Source: Holacanthus passer (taxonomy: Eukaryota > Chordata > Actinopteri > Pomacanthidae). From it: a DNA stretch of 64,000 nucleotides. The stretch lies in assembly GCA_025331565.1 (NCBI GenBank), contig JAFREQ010000008.1, forward strand, positions 186,001-250,000, given 5' to 3'. Made by a program: the position numbers and the translations under genes. Under the pieces are notes generated by a model that did not search any database, was not told the DNA's origin, and saw nothing but the letters and a program-made list of their open reading frames with translations. Below are positions 37,564 through 48,607 of this stretch, piece by piece (the stretch's first letter is position 1; each line of letters opens with the position of its first letter).

Positions 37564-40500
37564 CTACTCTTTCTTTTTCTTTGCAGTCCCCTTTCTGAAA
37601 CACTTGCGGGTGCAGAACAAGCAGCATTTGAGTGTCAAGCACAGGACAGTTAGGACAATGACGACCATGAAGCCGATGACATCCAGCGAATGATACTGAA
37701 TCCAGTTTAAGTTGTGTGCACCTACTCGTAGGTGTGGGGCTCCTTTGTGTCTCATGATGAACTCGGTCCAGAAAACAGCCAGGTCCAAAGGCTGAACAGG
37801 ACGGTCCAGGTGTAACCGAGACATCTCTGTTATCTTCTCTTTGTAACTGCGGAGAAGTGAGATTTTGAGTTAATAGCATGATTTCCAGTTTTGATCACCA
37901 CATGACCTACAGTATATCCTCACAGACTAGATTAGTAAAACTATGATACTCTTTACAATATAAAACCTATAAAATAAGATGTGTTCATGTCACTTCAAAT
38001 AAAGAGCCTTCTATATAGAACTGAGATCAGGCTGAAGTTGGGTGGAGCTTTGTGGGAATTACATGAGGTTGCCAAACCCAAATGATGGCAGTGTAGCTTG
38101 TCTTACAGGTGTACCCTGTAGCTACTACAGGTGCTACGGGTTCATGTTTTTGCTGGTAAATCCCTGTTTTGTTTGTATCATGCTTGTACACGAGGACTTA
38201 CACTCGTGTGCATGGTCTCACACCTGCATGGTTTCAAGCTTCTCTAATGATTGGCAGTTGGTAGTGGTAATGTGCAACAATGTGCAAACAAAGCACAAGA
38301 TATTTTGAAAGTTGTCTTTGCAAATAGAGGAATGAGGGAAATGCACTCAACACGTTAAACCTATAAAATACATACAGTGTGTTGAGAAATGAGAATGTAA
38401 ACATAACTTTTATTTGATCAAATCTTCAACAGGGCACCAAGAATGCAGATAAATGAAAGAATGAGGGAAAAGTCAATCAGGTACAGTGTGCACACACTTA
38501 TACAGTCCAGATAAGACATCTGATCAGTTAACATAAGTGGAAAAACCTGTGTGGGTGGACAGCCAGCGTGCAGGGACTTGACAGACAAATACTAAAAATA
38601 AAACATAAGTAGAGAAACATACTTCATATTGTAAGGGAAATTTCCTCCTTATTGAGTAAGAAAGTCGCTAATTTTCTCAAGAATTAGAAACTCGGCATGA
38701 TGAATCAGATCTCTTTAATACATGCAGCATGGAGAGAAGACCCACAGTGGTCTCTGCCGTCTTCCACACTGTCCTGGCTTATCTACTGTCAGGTAACAAC
38801 AGAACAGTGACAAGACATACATCATGATAGTTGTTAAAGCATTCGTTCTCTAAACCATGACCATTCTCTGTTCCTGTGAACCATTAACCAATCCTTCCCC
38901 AGGGACAGTGGCCCTTTGATGTTTGTTATTTATCTAAACAATGACCCCCAGACCTAATTTACATATAGGCTTCCTAACCTGTTCTGACCCTGACAACTCT
39001 TCACCCCTCATGAACTGCTCTTATCTCACACAGCTGCATATCGTAAAACATACATTGCTGTCTCATTCTCCTTTCTTCCTTCTGGCAACAATTATTTAAT
39101 TCCCCCACAATACTTGGAGCATGAAGTATATTTATCAAATAACAAGTCATTTTTGTCAGTGTCTTTGTGTTTTCTTTAATTCCCCAGATTAAAGTGTGTC
39201 AACTGTGAACTGTTTGACCTCTAGTAGCTGTGTGCACATGCATGTCAAGAAATGCTGCAATGCACCCTCAAAAACAGTGGAAAAGACTGAAAGCTAAGAA
39301 ACATGGATGTCAACGATGTAGAAAAGAATAACATGCACAAGGAAGGAAATGCATTCAACACATTTCTTAGAGCTCAAGGATGCACACAATACATTTTGGT
39401 GAGTAACACTGAATGTAAACAGGGCACATTTAATTTGTATCTATAAGGAATTTTATGATTTCCATCTTACCTCTTGTCATGGATGATTTTATTTAGTGCA
39501 GCCAAAAGTTGCTCAGTCGTCATGTCGTAAATACCGAGTGTCTCTGCAGCGCCACGGGACACCATGCGGTGTACGTTTTCCCCCTGGTCCCCAAACAGTG
39601 GAAACATCAGCATGGGCACAGCGTTACAGAGGCCCTCGTAGACGCCGTGGGTTCCTCCGTGAGTGATGAAGACTTTAGCTTTAGGATGGGCTGAAGAGCA
39701 AAGGGACAGCCACAGTTACGGGTCCAGGCCAACACAAACCAATTGTAGATCATTTTATTTGTTTAGTTTGAATGGGATGATTAATGACATAATTGCAGCA
39801 CCTCTCACATTTGTGTGGATAAACATACCTAGGAGGTCGTTCTGAGGTAACCATTTCATAAGTTTGACGTTCTTAGGTACAGGTCCAGGCGGGACTCCAG
39901 TGTATCTCCACACGACCTGAAACATGAACATTCATTTTTAACATTTGATTGAAAAATATTCATGCTTTAAATTGGGAGTTTGCAACCAGTCAGGGAACAA
40001 AGTCCTGTGGTTCAAACTGATTAGGGCTTTAGCATATATGCTGAATTTGAAAATCTTCAGTTTACGTGTAAATGTTTGCCGTGCTTGCGTAGCTAGAAAC
40101 TTTTTGTTTTATTTGAAGAGAGCAAATAGCAGTTCTTTGCTTTCTAGAGTTCTTTGCATTGAGGGACATAGGTTATTAGATTGATTAAGTGTAATCTGTT
40201 AAGATTATTGTTACCCTTTGAGGGATTTGCCGAAAGGCATCCAGGAACTGTTTAGCCTTCTCAACAGGCATGCTTGACACAATTGATCCCAATGTAAACA
40301 CAATAAAGCCGTCGTCTCCTGAGTCATTTACAAACTCCTCCAGGTCCTGCATCAAGATACAAAGACACACAGAAAGATTTAGTGGGCGATGACAAATGTA
40401 CATCAGCTTGTTATTTCAAGGTGCAGCTCTGAGATCACTTCCATCTGAAAACTGCTGTCATACATTCTTTTCAAATATAATGCAGGGACCTTATTTGACA

Positions 40501-41783
40501 TTGTATTCAGCCTAGATCCACCCAGTCAAGTAATCTCAGAAGCACAATTGTTTTTGTTTTTGTAACGTATTTTCTACCTTTTACCTACCCCTTACTTGTT
40601 TTCTTAGATTATGCTGGTCATAGTGTAGAAATCAGCTTTTCCTGCCTCACATTTCACACACTAAAACTTACAGTAGAGACCCATTCAGTCACAACAAGTC
40701 AGTTCTTGCTAAACCCAAGATAGTCAGAACGTTTATAATAATTTCAGCACCAGTGTTTTGCTCCTGAAACATGATATCCAATGGGTTCATGACTTCAAGC
40801 GACTCCTTTCACATCATACATTGTCTAGTTTCAAGGGGTCTTAACAAAGAAAGTCTCCTCTATGTGATTTACTTTAAGTGAATGCAGGTGTTTGCTCTGG
40901 CATGCATTCTTTAAATACTCACCGCTGGCAGAGGATACTTCTTTGCACAATTGATACCTCCAATAAAAGCCACGTTTGGCATGATAGGTTTGGGCCACTC
41001 AAAAACAAAGTCATATCTGAGAAGCCAGAACGCAGCATGACTAAGAACCTCCTCGTAAGTCATGTTGTCTCCTAAATATCTGCTGGCCAGGTCGTCAAAA
41101 TAGACATAGGCTAGTTTGCTCACGTAGGACTGTATTAAATACAAGAGCATGTTTTTGACTCTCTGTGGGAAGGTCATGACATCTGTAAGACCAGAGAAGT
41201 ACACAGGAACATAAGAAGGAGGGAGAGGGCTCTGGTTAGCCTTTGAATCCAGCTCAAATGAAAGTCCACGCAGGAAATAAACAGCTGGAATGGAAAACAT
41301 ATGAGCCACGATGGAGCCGCAGGGAAGGAAAGGGTCAGTGAGCATAACTTCGAAACCCTCTCCCCTCAGTCGACTCATTAGAGGCTGGTTGTTCAGCAGA
41401 CTCTCGCAGCCTTTCACCTGCATGGAAGTAAAGGTAACCAAACGCTGCAAATTGAGAAATATATCTGAGAGCTCCGGTGGCTTGAGGAACACTCCATCCC
41501 TCAGCAGGTTCAAATTTTCATCCAGTTCGTCTTTGGTGAAGGGCACTTTGTAGATCTCAATCTCGTAGCTCTCTGAGGCGTTCAGCAGCACACTGGTTTC
41601 AGGCACCAGTGCCAAGATCTCGTGGCCTCTGTTGCTGAGCTCCTTCACCAGTATCTTCATGCTAAGCCAGTGGCTCCCATCCACAGGCAGGACTAGCACC
41701 TTCCCCCCCTGAACGGGCCCCAGGCTGAGGCAGCACAGCCAGGCCACCAGCCCCAGCATAGGAAACCACACCCCGCAACTCAT
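37564..41783 (-). CDS. ugt1: UDP-glucuronosyltransferase, UGT1 type, complete, 5 exons
   Basis: ER membrane enzyme that joins glucuronic acid from UDP-glucuronate to bilirubin, steroids, phenols and xenobiotics. Minus-strand exons: 40923-41783, 40215-40346, 39829-39916, 39471-39690, 37564-37846 (861, 132, 88, 220, 283 bp; 527 aa plus stop). Exons 2-4 have the sizes of mammalian UGT1A common exons. Seen: signal peptide ending near PVQGG; catalytic His38 in DGSHWLS; the partner Asp near residue 150 in MLTDPF; UGT signature from WLPQNDLL through FITHGGTHGVYEG to PLFGDQ; the UGT1-typical MRHKGAPHLR; a transmembrane segment after YHSLDVIGF; and a lysine-rich tail ending KKKE, fitting an ER-retention KKXX signal. 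N-glycosylation sequons include NAS, NQS and NMT. The C-terminal exons are much closer to UGT1 than to UGT2. A ugt1a/ugt1b sub-name cannot be assigned. Confidence 0.95.
37847..39470 (-). other. ugt1 intron 4, nothing recognised
   Basis: 1.6 kb intron between the signature exon and the last exon (donor GTAAGA, acceptor CCGCAG). A stretch at about 38640-39110 has a composition different from its flanks and might be a worn transposable element, but no ends or duplications were found. Confidence 0.5.
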
Positions 41784-44700
41784 TGCTTCACGTCAGTGTT
41801 GCAAGCTGGCTCGTTGTGAGAGCTACTGGTTCTTGTTAGCTACTGGATGTTGTTATGAGGTGCCTTTCTGTGGAGGCAATTGTGACTGTGTGTTCAAATT
41901 CTGCAGGAAGTTAAGGTTGCGTTTGGAGGCGGGGTATTATACAATCACTGGACGACAGACAGCGAGCCGGGGATTCCCAGTGGAAGCATTCGGGAGTTTG
42001 TCTACTTTTAATTATTCTCTTACGGGACTTTGTCTAATTTCTTTTCTCTTCATGGTTGGTTTATTCATTTACAATCAACATATTTACAAGTGCAACTTTC
42101 AACATTTCATACTTATAAGTTGTGATTCAGTTTTGTTCTTATGCTTTTTAAAATAGTGCATCTTAGCATAGTGACACTTTTATCCAATGAAATATGTCGA
42201 CAGAAATAAGTTCAGTGGGGTTTTTTTTTTTAATTAATACAAAAAATATTTGTCTTTTTTTCCCCATTTATTCATCATACTATTGCAATTTCTGTTTTCC
42301 TCATAGAGTGATTTTCTCTAGCCGTGGACTCTAACAATCATTAAGCCCGTGCAAGTCACGGTGGACATGCTCGTTTGCAGCCCGTAAGACCTAATGATTG
42401 AAAGTCCTCTCTGTTTGCTTTGGCCGCTCCCCCAAAAAAGAGACATTGCGTGCGTCCTCTTTCCACCCTTTTTTTTTTTTACCACCTTCTCTCATCACAC
42501 ACACACAGATATATGTCACGCCACCGTAGCGTGAGAACCAGTTGTAATAAGACATCAACACCCTCCTTTTTGAAGGGGGATGATAGCATCAAACAAACCG
42601 TAATTTGTGGAATTTTGACCTCGGTTCCAACTTGCTTTGCCTCAAGAAATCCCTTATGAAACTGACTGTTGCACTGGTTATGAAACTTGTTTAAACTCTC
42701 AGTTATTAACTCTTGAAAGCACATCAATTAAGAACAAAAGTTTAGTTATTAGAAGTGTATCAGGAGTAAAGTAAGTTGAGCTTTATGGATTAATAACACC
42801 AGATTCTCTTTTCCCAGAATGTGCTGTCGCTACTGTTTTTGTTTTGTTTTTTGTCATTGGTAACACATGCTTTTCCAGATTTAAGTGAATGACCATATTC
42901 TTCTAAAAACGATTAGATGCCTTTTAAGACTACAAATAGCTGCCTTAATTTGAAAGCACATCCTTCATTTCTCTCTTTTTCATGCTCAAATTTTTTAATC
43001 TTATCTTTCCTGATAATCTTTCTTGTGTTTCAGCATAGAATTAAATTATTCTGAAATGCCTGATTTAAGCCTCTTTGAAAAGTATAAAGTAAGCAGAGGT
43101 CAAATTTTCTTTTCTGTTTTTAAAAAAAAATTTTTTTATCATGTCTTTGAGGAGTGACTGTCCATGAAATGTGGCTGTTCAGAAAAAGCATATCACTACA
43201 ACACAATGCACGGGCTAGTTTGTTTTGAGCATACTTATAAGCTTAAGTGCTTCGACTCCTAAAGAGCTCCAGAGACTTGCCCACTCTCCAGCAAAACTCG
43301 CACAGCCATTCATCACCAGCCTGAACCTGGCCAGGACGCGGCGCCAAGTTTTCTTTGAGCGGCTTAAAATGCAAGACCACAACTGAGACAGACAACCTGG
43401 ATTGTTCAGAATGCAGGGAGAATTAGGCCCTTGCACAATGCAGGACTGTGCGTGAGAGGTGGAGGAGTCTGTGGGAGCTGCAGTTTCATAACCTCCAGAA
43501 GAAACTCACAATGCACAATCCTCAACCTTTCCTCTCTCACGTCTCTCGGGTTTCTGCACCACCTTTGTTCCATTAAGATACGGAAACTATATTAGGGTGT
43601 CTATCTTTGCTGTTTAATGACTGACCTGTATCAGAGCTGGCAGGAATATAATAGTTATATTCACTCTCTTAGATCTGATTTTGGTTTCTGCTGAATCCAG
43701 AGGGAAATAGCTGACTCTTTAGGTGTTAAATGTACAGTTTTTGTGGTTCAATAAACTGATGATATTTGCTTGTGTTTTCATTAAGTGACCTTTTTCTTCT
43801 TCTAAGACGCAAAAACATGTGCATTTCATATCTGTTTGTTTGACCTCATCCTTTTTATTTGATCTTGTAATCCATCCATGTGATGACCCTCAGGTCAGCG
43901 TTTGCCAGCGTTTGGAAATATTTTGCCTGGTCCTGTGATATCAGACTGCCTTTGAGGTTGTTCTGGAAATGTGAAGGGTTATTCAAACAGGAACTTTCTA
44001 TTTTCTAACTAAAATTGTTAGAACATTAACAGAGCAAGGTGCTTGTCCGAAAGGAGCAAAAGGAAGCATAAAAAAAATGAAATTATAGTTTGAAACAAAG
44101 CCTTGCACACATCAAAAGGCTACAATACAAACAAGCCTATCACAAAGCGGATTCTTCTTCTGCACCATTGTTAGAAAAGAACAGTTCAGAAACACACACT
44201 GTGAAATTCTCCGTCTTTAACTGCAGCTCAAACAGCAGTGTTGAGATTTAAATCACAAAGGTCACAGCAGCTTGGGTTCAAAGGTCAAAACTGTGTGCCC
44301 TGCAAAGAGCACCACAAACATCATGAAGCAAAACAACATATATTATGTAAACATGGATTTCAGTCTGTCTCAGTTAGAATCTGTTAACAGTGCCCACCCC
44401 CACCCCCACCTGCCCAGCTCGTGTACCATCACCCACCACATGGATGCTGGTATCACGGATGGAGGAAGCAGACTGGACTTTTCTCTGGGATACAAAACTT
44501 TTATCCAGGAGCATACTGATTGGCTCTGTTGCTGGTATTTAAAAGCAAGTTTCAGCAGCTGCAAGAAACTGATTGTGTCATCATTGCTCAACGCTGTTAT
44601 TTCTAATCTGTCTAATTCTGTCTGCTTGGCAAAAGAGCACAGAGGATCCATTTCTTGCTCATCAGCATTACCTCCCCTGTGGCTCATGTTGGAGGGTGGA

Positions 44701-44815
44701 GGGATTCACACACGCAAGCCTGGGGGGAAAGGAAGTAGATCCCCACAACCTGGGAACTCCTGAAAACGGCCACTCTTTACAAACAGCTACCCCTAGTGGC
44801 AACAAGGCTATATTA

Positions 44816-45076
44816 CAACCCTGATTCAAGGAAAGCTGGGAGACTGTTTAAAATACACATAAAAAGAGAATGCAGTCACTTACAAATGAAGTGATGCTGG
44901 CGTCAAATTCAGAATAAACATATATTTATATAAATGAAGCTGATGAGGTGAAGCACTGAATATATTGTCTTTGTACTGTTTTTAATTGAGTCTACGTCAA
45001 AAAGGATTAGCTAATTATCACATTTTGCTTTATGTATGTTTTACACAGCATCCCAACTTCTTTGGAATCAGGGTTG
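44816..45076. mobile_element. Tc1/mariner-type miniature element, 261 bp
   Basis: Left end CAACCCTGATTCAAGGAAAG and right end (reverse strand) CAACCCTGATTCCAAAGAAG open an imperfect inverted repeat that continues for roughly 47 bp. The element is flanked by TA on both sides (44814-44815 and 45077-45078), the target of Tc1/mariner transposons. It has no transposase frame. The sequence belongs to a very common fish family whose ends read about 'caaccccgattccaaaaaag'. Confidence 0.88.
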
Positions 45077-45877
45077 TATCTTTATTCTAATCAGTATTAA
45101 TTTCATTTTCAAAAGCTGAGAATCCAGCTAGAAAATTAACAAGTATGACAACAGACTGACAACCTGATGCAATGTGCCATTTTGGAAACTAGGAAGATAT
45201 TGTGTGTGTCATTTGTCAGTTTGCAGCCAAACTGGTGGCTGTCACTTATATCTGCCTGCACAACCAAATAAAAACCATAATTAATTTCAGATCAATACAA
45301 ACCGCCTTGAGGGAATTTGTCTATCTATGTGCACAATTTGTGTCTATTATGTTCATATGTTGAGCATGTTATGACGCACGTATTTTCATTCACAGTATGA
45401 TTTTAATTAAAATGTTCAAACATGAGAAACATCTGACTTCTTAACTGCTTTGAAGACAGACTGACAAAGAGCCTTTTCACGAGAAACTCTTGAGCCAATG
45501 CAGTTTTGATGATGTTGTAAACTATGAAGTGATTGAACTGTTCAACCAGATGGTGGAGCCAAAACCATAAAAACACTCCAAAGTGGATATTTTGTGTTGG
45601 TTCATTGTACTATGTATCATTCATCATCAATCCAGGGGACATCTCAGGACCGTGTTTTATTGCACTAAACATTCACCATTCTTTCTGCAAGAAGTATCGA
45701 CCATCAACAATTTAATGCCGTCATATAAACATAAACATTATGAATTCTCTCCTTATTCATCTCAATTTTCAAAGGGCAAGTCCAGTTGTTTGTGTTTTAC
45801 TAGTTTACTGATAACTTCATGGGTGGAACTGTAGAAACTGACCTGTCCTCTTGTCCTTAGAATTACAAACTAGCCAG

Positions 45878-46339
45878 TGTGACGACTTGTGCAAGCGGGG
45901 TGGCAGGAACACAATAGGACCTAAAATGCAGACACTCGCTGCTGAGCTAGTGCAGTTCAATATTGATTAACAAAATCAAAAGACTTTCTGGATGATCATA
46001 AATGCAAGGGTCAAAAAATACACAAGGGTCAGGAGCAGCCAAAAATTAAAAGTCTACAGATGAGGTTAAAGTAAAACTACAGCACAAAAAAAACATGATG
46101 AATAAACGCTGTGAAGAGCTGAACCACTTGACACAAGGTAGAAGGACAAACTGGCAAAAAAAAAAGAGGGGAGTACACAGACTAAATACAGCAGGAGGAG
46201 GGAGGATCACAGGTGAAAGTAATCAGTAATCCCAAAGGAGGGAAAAACAAGGCAGGCGGAAAAGACCAAAACACACCTGAGGACATACTCTTACAAAATA
46301 AAACAGGAAATAGCTCAATTAAAAACCTAAACCCTGACA
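45878..46339. repeat. Dispersed repeat family R1, copy C
   Basis: Starts TGTGACGACTTGTGCAAGC and ends CCCTGACA. The short outer inverted repeat and the internal string order match copy B (GTGCAAGC, 'gcagttcaat', 'gattaacaaaa', 'ggaggatcacaggtga', 'aatcagtaat', 'aaaacaggaaata'). No target-site duplication is evident. Confidence 0.7.
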
Positions 46340-47841
46340 ATCAGCTCTATGTTCTTATCACTTAAAGCAAACTTTACCAATGACACAAACTGATACATTT
46401 GAGTAAAGACTTCCAGTAGATTATCAATATGAGAATGAATCATATCAACTTCAAGTCACTGCATCATATTTATCATTACAGTGATGAAATCAACGGCAGC
46501 CTGAAATCAGTGTGTCAGAGCTCAGGGCAGTGGGTGTTATTTCATATGCTGTTCTGGCTGTTTGCACTTATATTGTGTTTGCACAATATAAAATGTCTGC
46601 CAACTGTGACGACTGTGGGATGAAGTTTGTAGTTTACAGAAGGTGAGGTTTTTGAATATGTGCTTTGCAAAGATAAAACCCTGATAAGCATCCCTGTGTA
46701 CACAACAAACCGTGTCCTGCTTTTACTCAACATGTCAGATTAAATATAGACGAGTCTATGATGGGGAGATTTTGTTGGTATTTCAGTTTTATCAAATCAG
46801 CACTGTTAAGAATCATTCTTTTGAAGTGTTCTGCTTCGGCCTGCCTGTATGTAACTCTACCTCCAATAAATGAAAGTACACACTGTCATATGAGAGGGTC
46901 ACTTAATACTACCATGTAACTTTAGATTACATTTAGCACAAAGTATCCAGGCTGTAAAATGAAGCAGTGCCTGTTTTTGTCTTATTACAAAAAAATTTCT
47001 TCTTCTTCTTCTTTCATGTGAACTCTCAGATGATCGACATGTGAGACAGATGGAGACTTGCGCTTGCACATTGAACCCTGACCCTGGTTCAACTAATCCC
47101 ACAGAGAGGATTGCAGGCTCTCCAACAAACCAAGAGTCTATTGTGGAAAAACAGTAGAAAAGAAAGAAATTGCAATGAGATACCTTCTCATTGAACTGAT
47201 ACTGCCTCGGTGGTGCAAGCAGCAGCATTTTGTTCTGATCTGCTCGTCTTGGGTTTCATTCTTTCACCTTTATATTTTGCCTGTACGGCCTCATTGCCTC
47301 ACAGCTATTAAATCTCAAACATAGAGAACATTTACATTGATAAGTCTTGCAAACATTCAACAGATTATTTAAAACTCCCAGACATGAACTGAAGGTTTAA
47401 ATATGACTTAATATAACCACTTCATCTGCAAACTAACCGCAAAGTGAGATGTTTGGCTGCGACCACATGATGGCGCCAAAGTCACATAGATCTCTAATTT
47501 CCAGTTTTGTCCACAGTGGAAAATGTATAAGCCTGTTTACGTCCATCAGCACGAGGTTTGACCTTTTGCTGGGTGCACTGTGTGGTCAGGACTGCTGAGT
47601 CAGCCACTTCTCAGATGCATAAAACTCACATGTGGTTCAAACAGCGCTGTCTTTATGATGGTGTCTGCAAGCTGGAAGTCATAATTGTGCAGAATAAAAT
47701 AACTATAAAGTGTTTGCATGCATGTGCAGACCTTAAAGAACATGTCACAAAATGCAGAGCAGTCGTAGATGAGTTTAATCTAATGTGACTGGATTTATCT
47801 CTAACAAATAAAACCAGCAGTTATAGTGAGCTCACAGGTGT

Positions 47842-47865
47842 AAAAAAAAAAAAAAAAAAAAAAAA
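47842..47865. repeat. Poly-A/T tract
   Basis: Run of about 24 A upstream of nxph2, followed by a GC-richer stretch. Confidence 0.85.
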
Positions 47866-48381
47866 CGGGGACGTGTTGCTGAACAAAACCTGCTATCAGT
47901 GACATCGAGCCTCTGACTGGGCTCCTGGACGCAGACAGGGAGGCTTCAGCTCGGCTCTGACTCTCAGCTCGGATGCGCGCCGACCTTGGAGTCTCCAGAC
48001 GCGCAGCGCAGGATTTTGCGCACTGAAGCCAGAGAGCGCACAGAGAGCGGACAGCTGCCTGCCTGTCCGCACACCTGTCCCCGGGATCCGACCTCACCTG
48101 GGTCCACTTCACCTCCCTATTAACGCTACTGCTCCGGATTAAATAGGAGAAAATAGGGCGCACAGTTTATTTGGCTTTGGCTCGATGCGCAACTTAGAGT
48201 CTCCTTGTTTGTAGAGAAATTCAAGTGTCCCAGCTGCTCAGGGGAAAAACCACCAACATCCTGACAGAGGGAGACGTCTGAGAGGATTTTAGGACTTTTT
48301 TTTTTTTCCTGAACGTGGATCGAAGCAGGATGAATCCAGCTCCTTTCTCCAGCTCAGAGAGGTATTACACTTGAAAGAAAG
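47866..48381 (+). promoter_or_regulatory. nxph2 promoter region and non-coding first exon
   Basis: GC- and CpG-richer DNA (about 47880-48130) leading into a leader exon that ends at donor GTGAGG next to position 48381. The next acceptor (TCGCAG) is at 48506. This places one intron in the 5' UTR, before the signal-peptide exon. The transcription start is not determined. A 120-codon reverse frame here is a GC-rich shadow. Confidence 0.5.
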
Positions 48382-48607
48382 GTGAGGAAAAGTTTTTATT
48401 TCTTCCAAAGATGACACCATCTGTGAGGTCGTCCCACTTATATATAAAAAGGGTTGTTGTTTTTAAAAGTGTTTTAACATGTTTGATATTTGCACTTTTC
48501 TCGCAGGTGGATCACAGCGATGCTCCACTGGCACGCGCGTCTGTCCCTCTCCAGATCTTCCAGAGAGGATTTAAGCTCGTTTTGAATAAGTCGAGAAGTC
48601 AGTGAAG

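Larger units (their letters stand above)
41784..48180. other. Intergenic region between ugt1 and nxph2
   Basis: The divergent upstream regions of ugt1 (minus) and nxph2 (plus). No alternative ugt1 first exon (an open frame of about 280 codons on the minus strand) is present. It holds the Tc1/mariner-type element at 44816-45076, R1 copy C at 45878-46339 and a poly-A run at 47842-47865. A pair of 9-bp inverted arms (CAATCATTA at 42335-42343 and TAATGATTG at 42392-42400) is noted as a possible binding site cluster. Confidence 0.6.

Noticed and set aside
44272..44763. 163-codon plus-strand frame
   Set aside because: No recognisable domain, no exon partners and C-rich simple sequence inside; judged chance.
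42400..48000. Search for extra ugt1 first exons on the minus strand
   Set aside because: No frame longer than about 110 codons and no DGSHW-type motif was seen.
47801..48163. 120-codon minus-strand frame over the nxph2 promoter
   Set aside because: GC-rich shadow with an Arg/Ser/Ala bias; runs into a poly-T tract; no family match.
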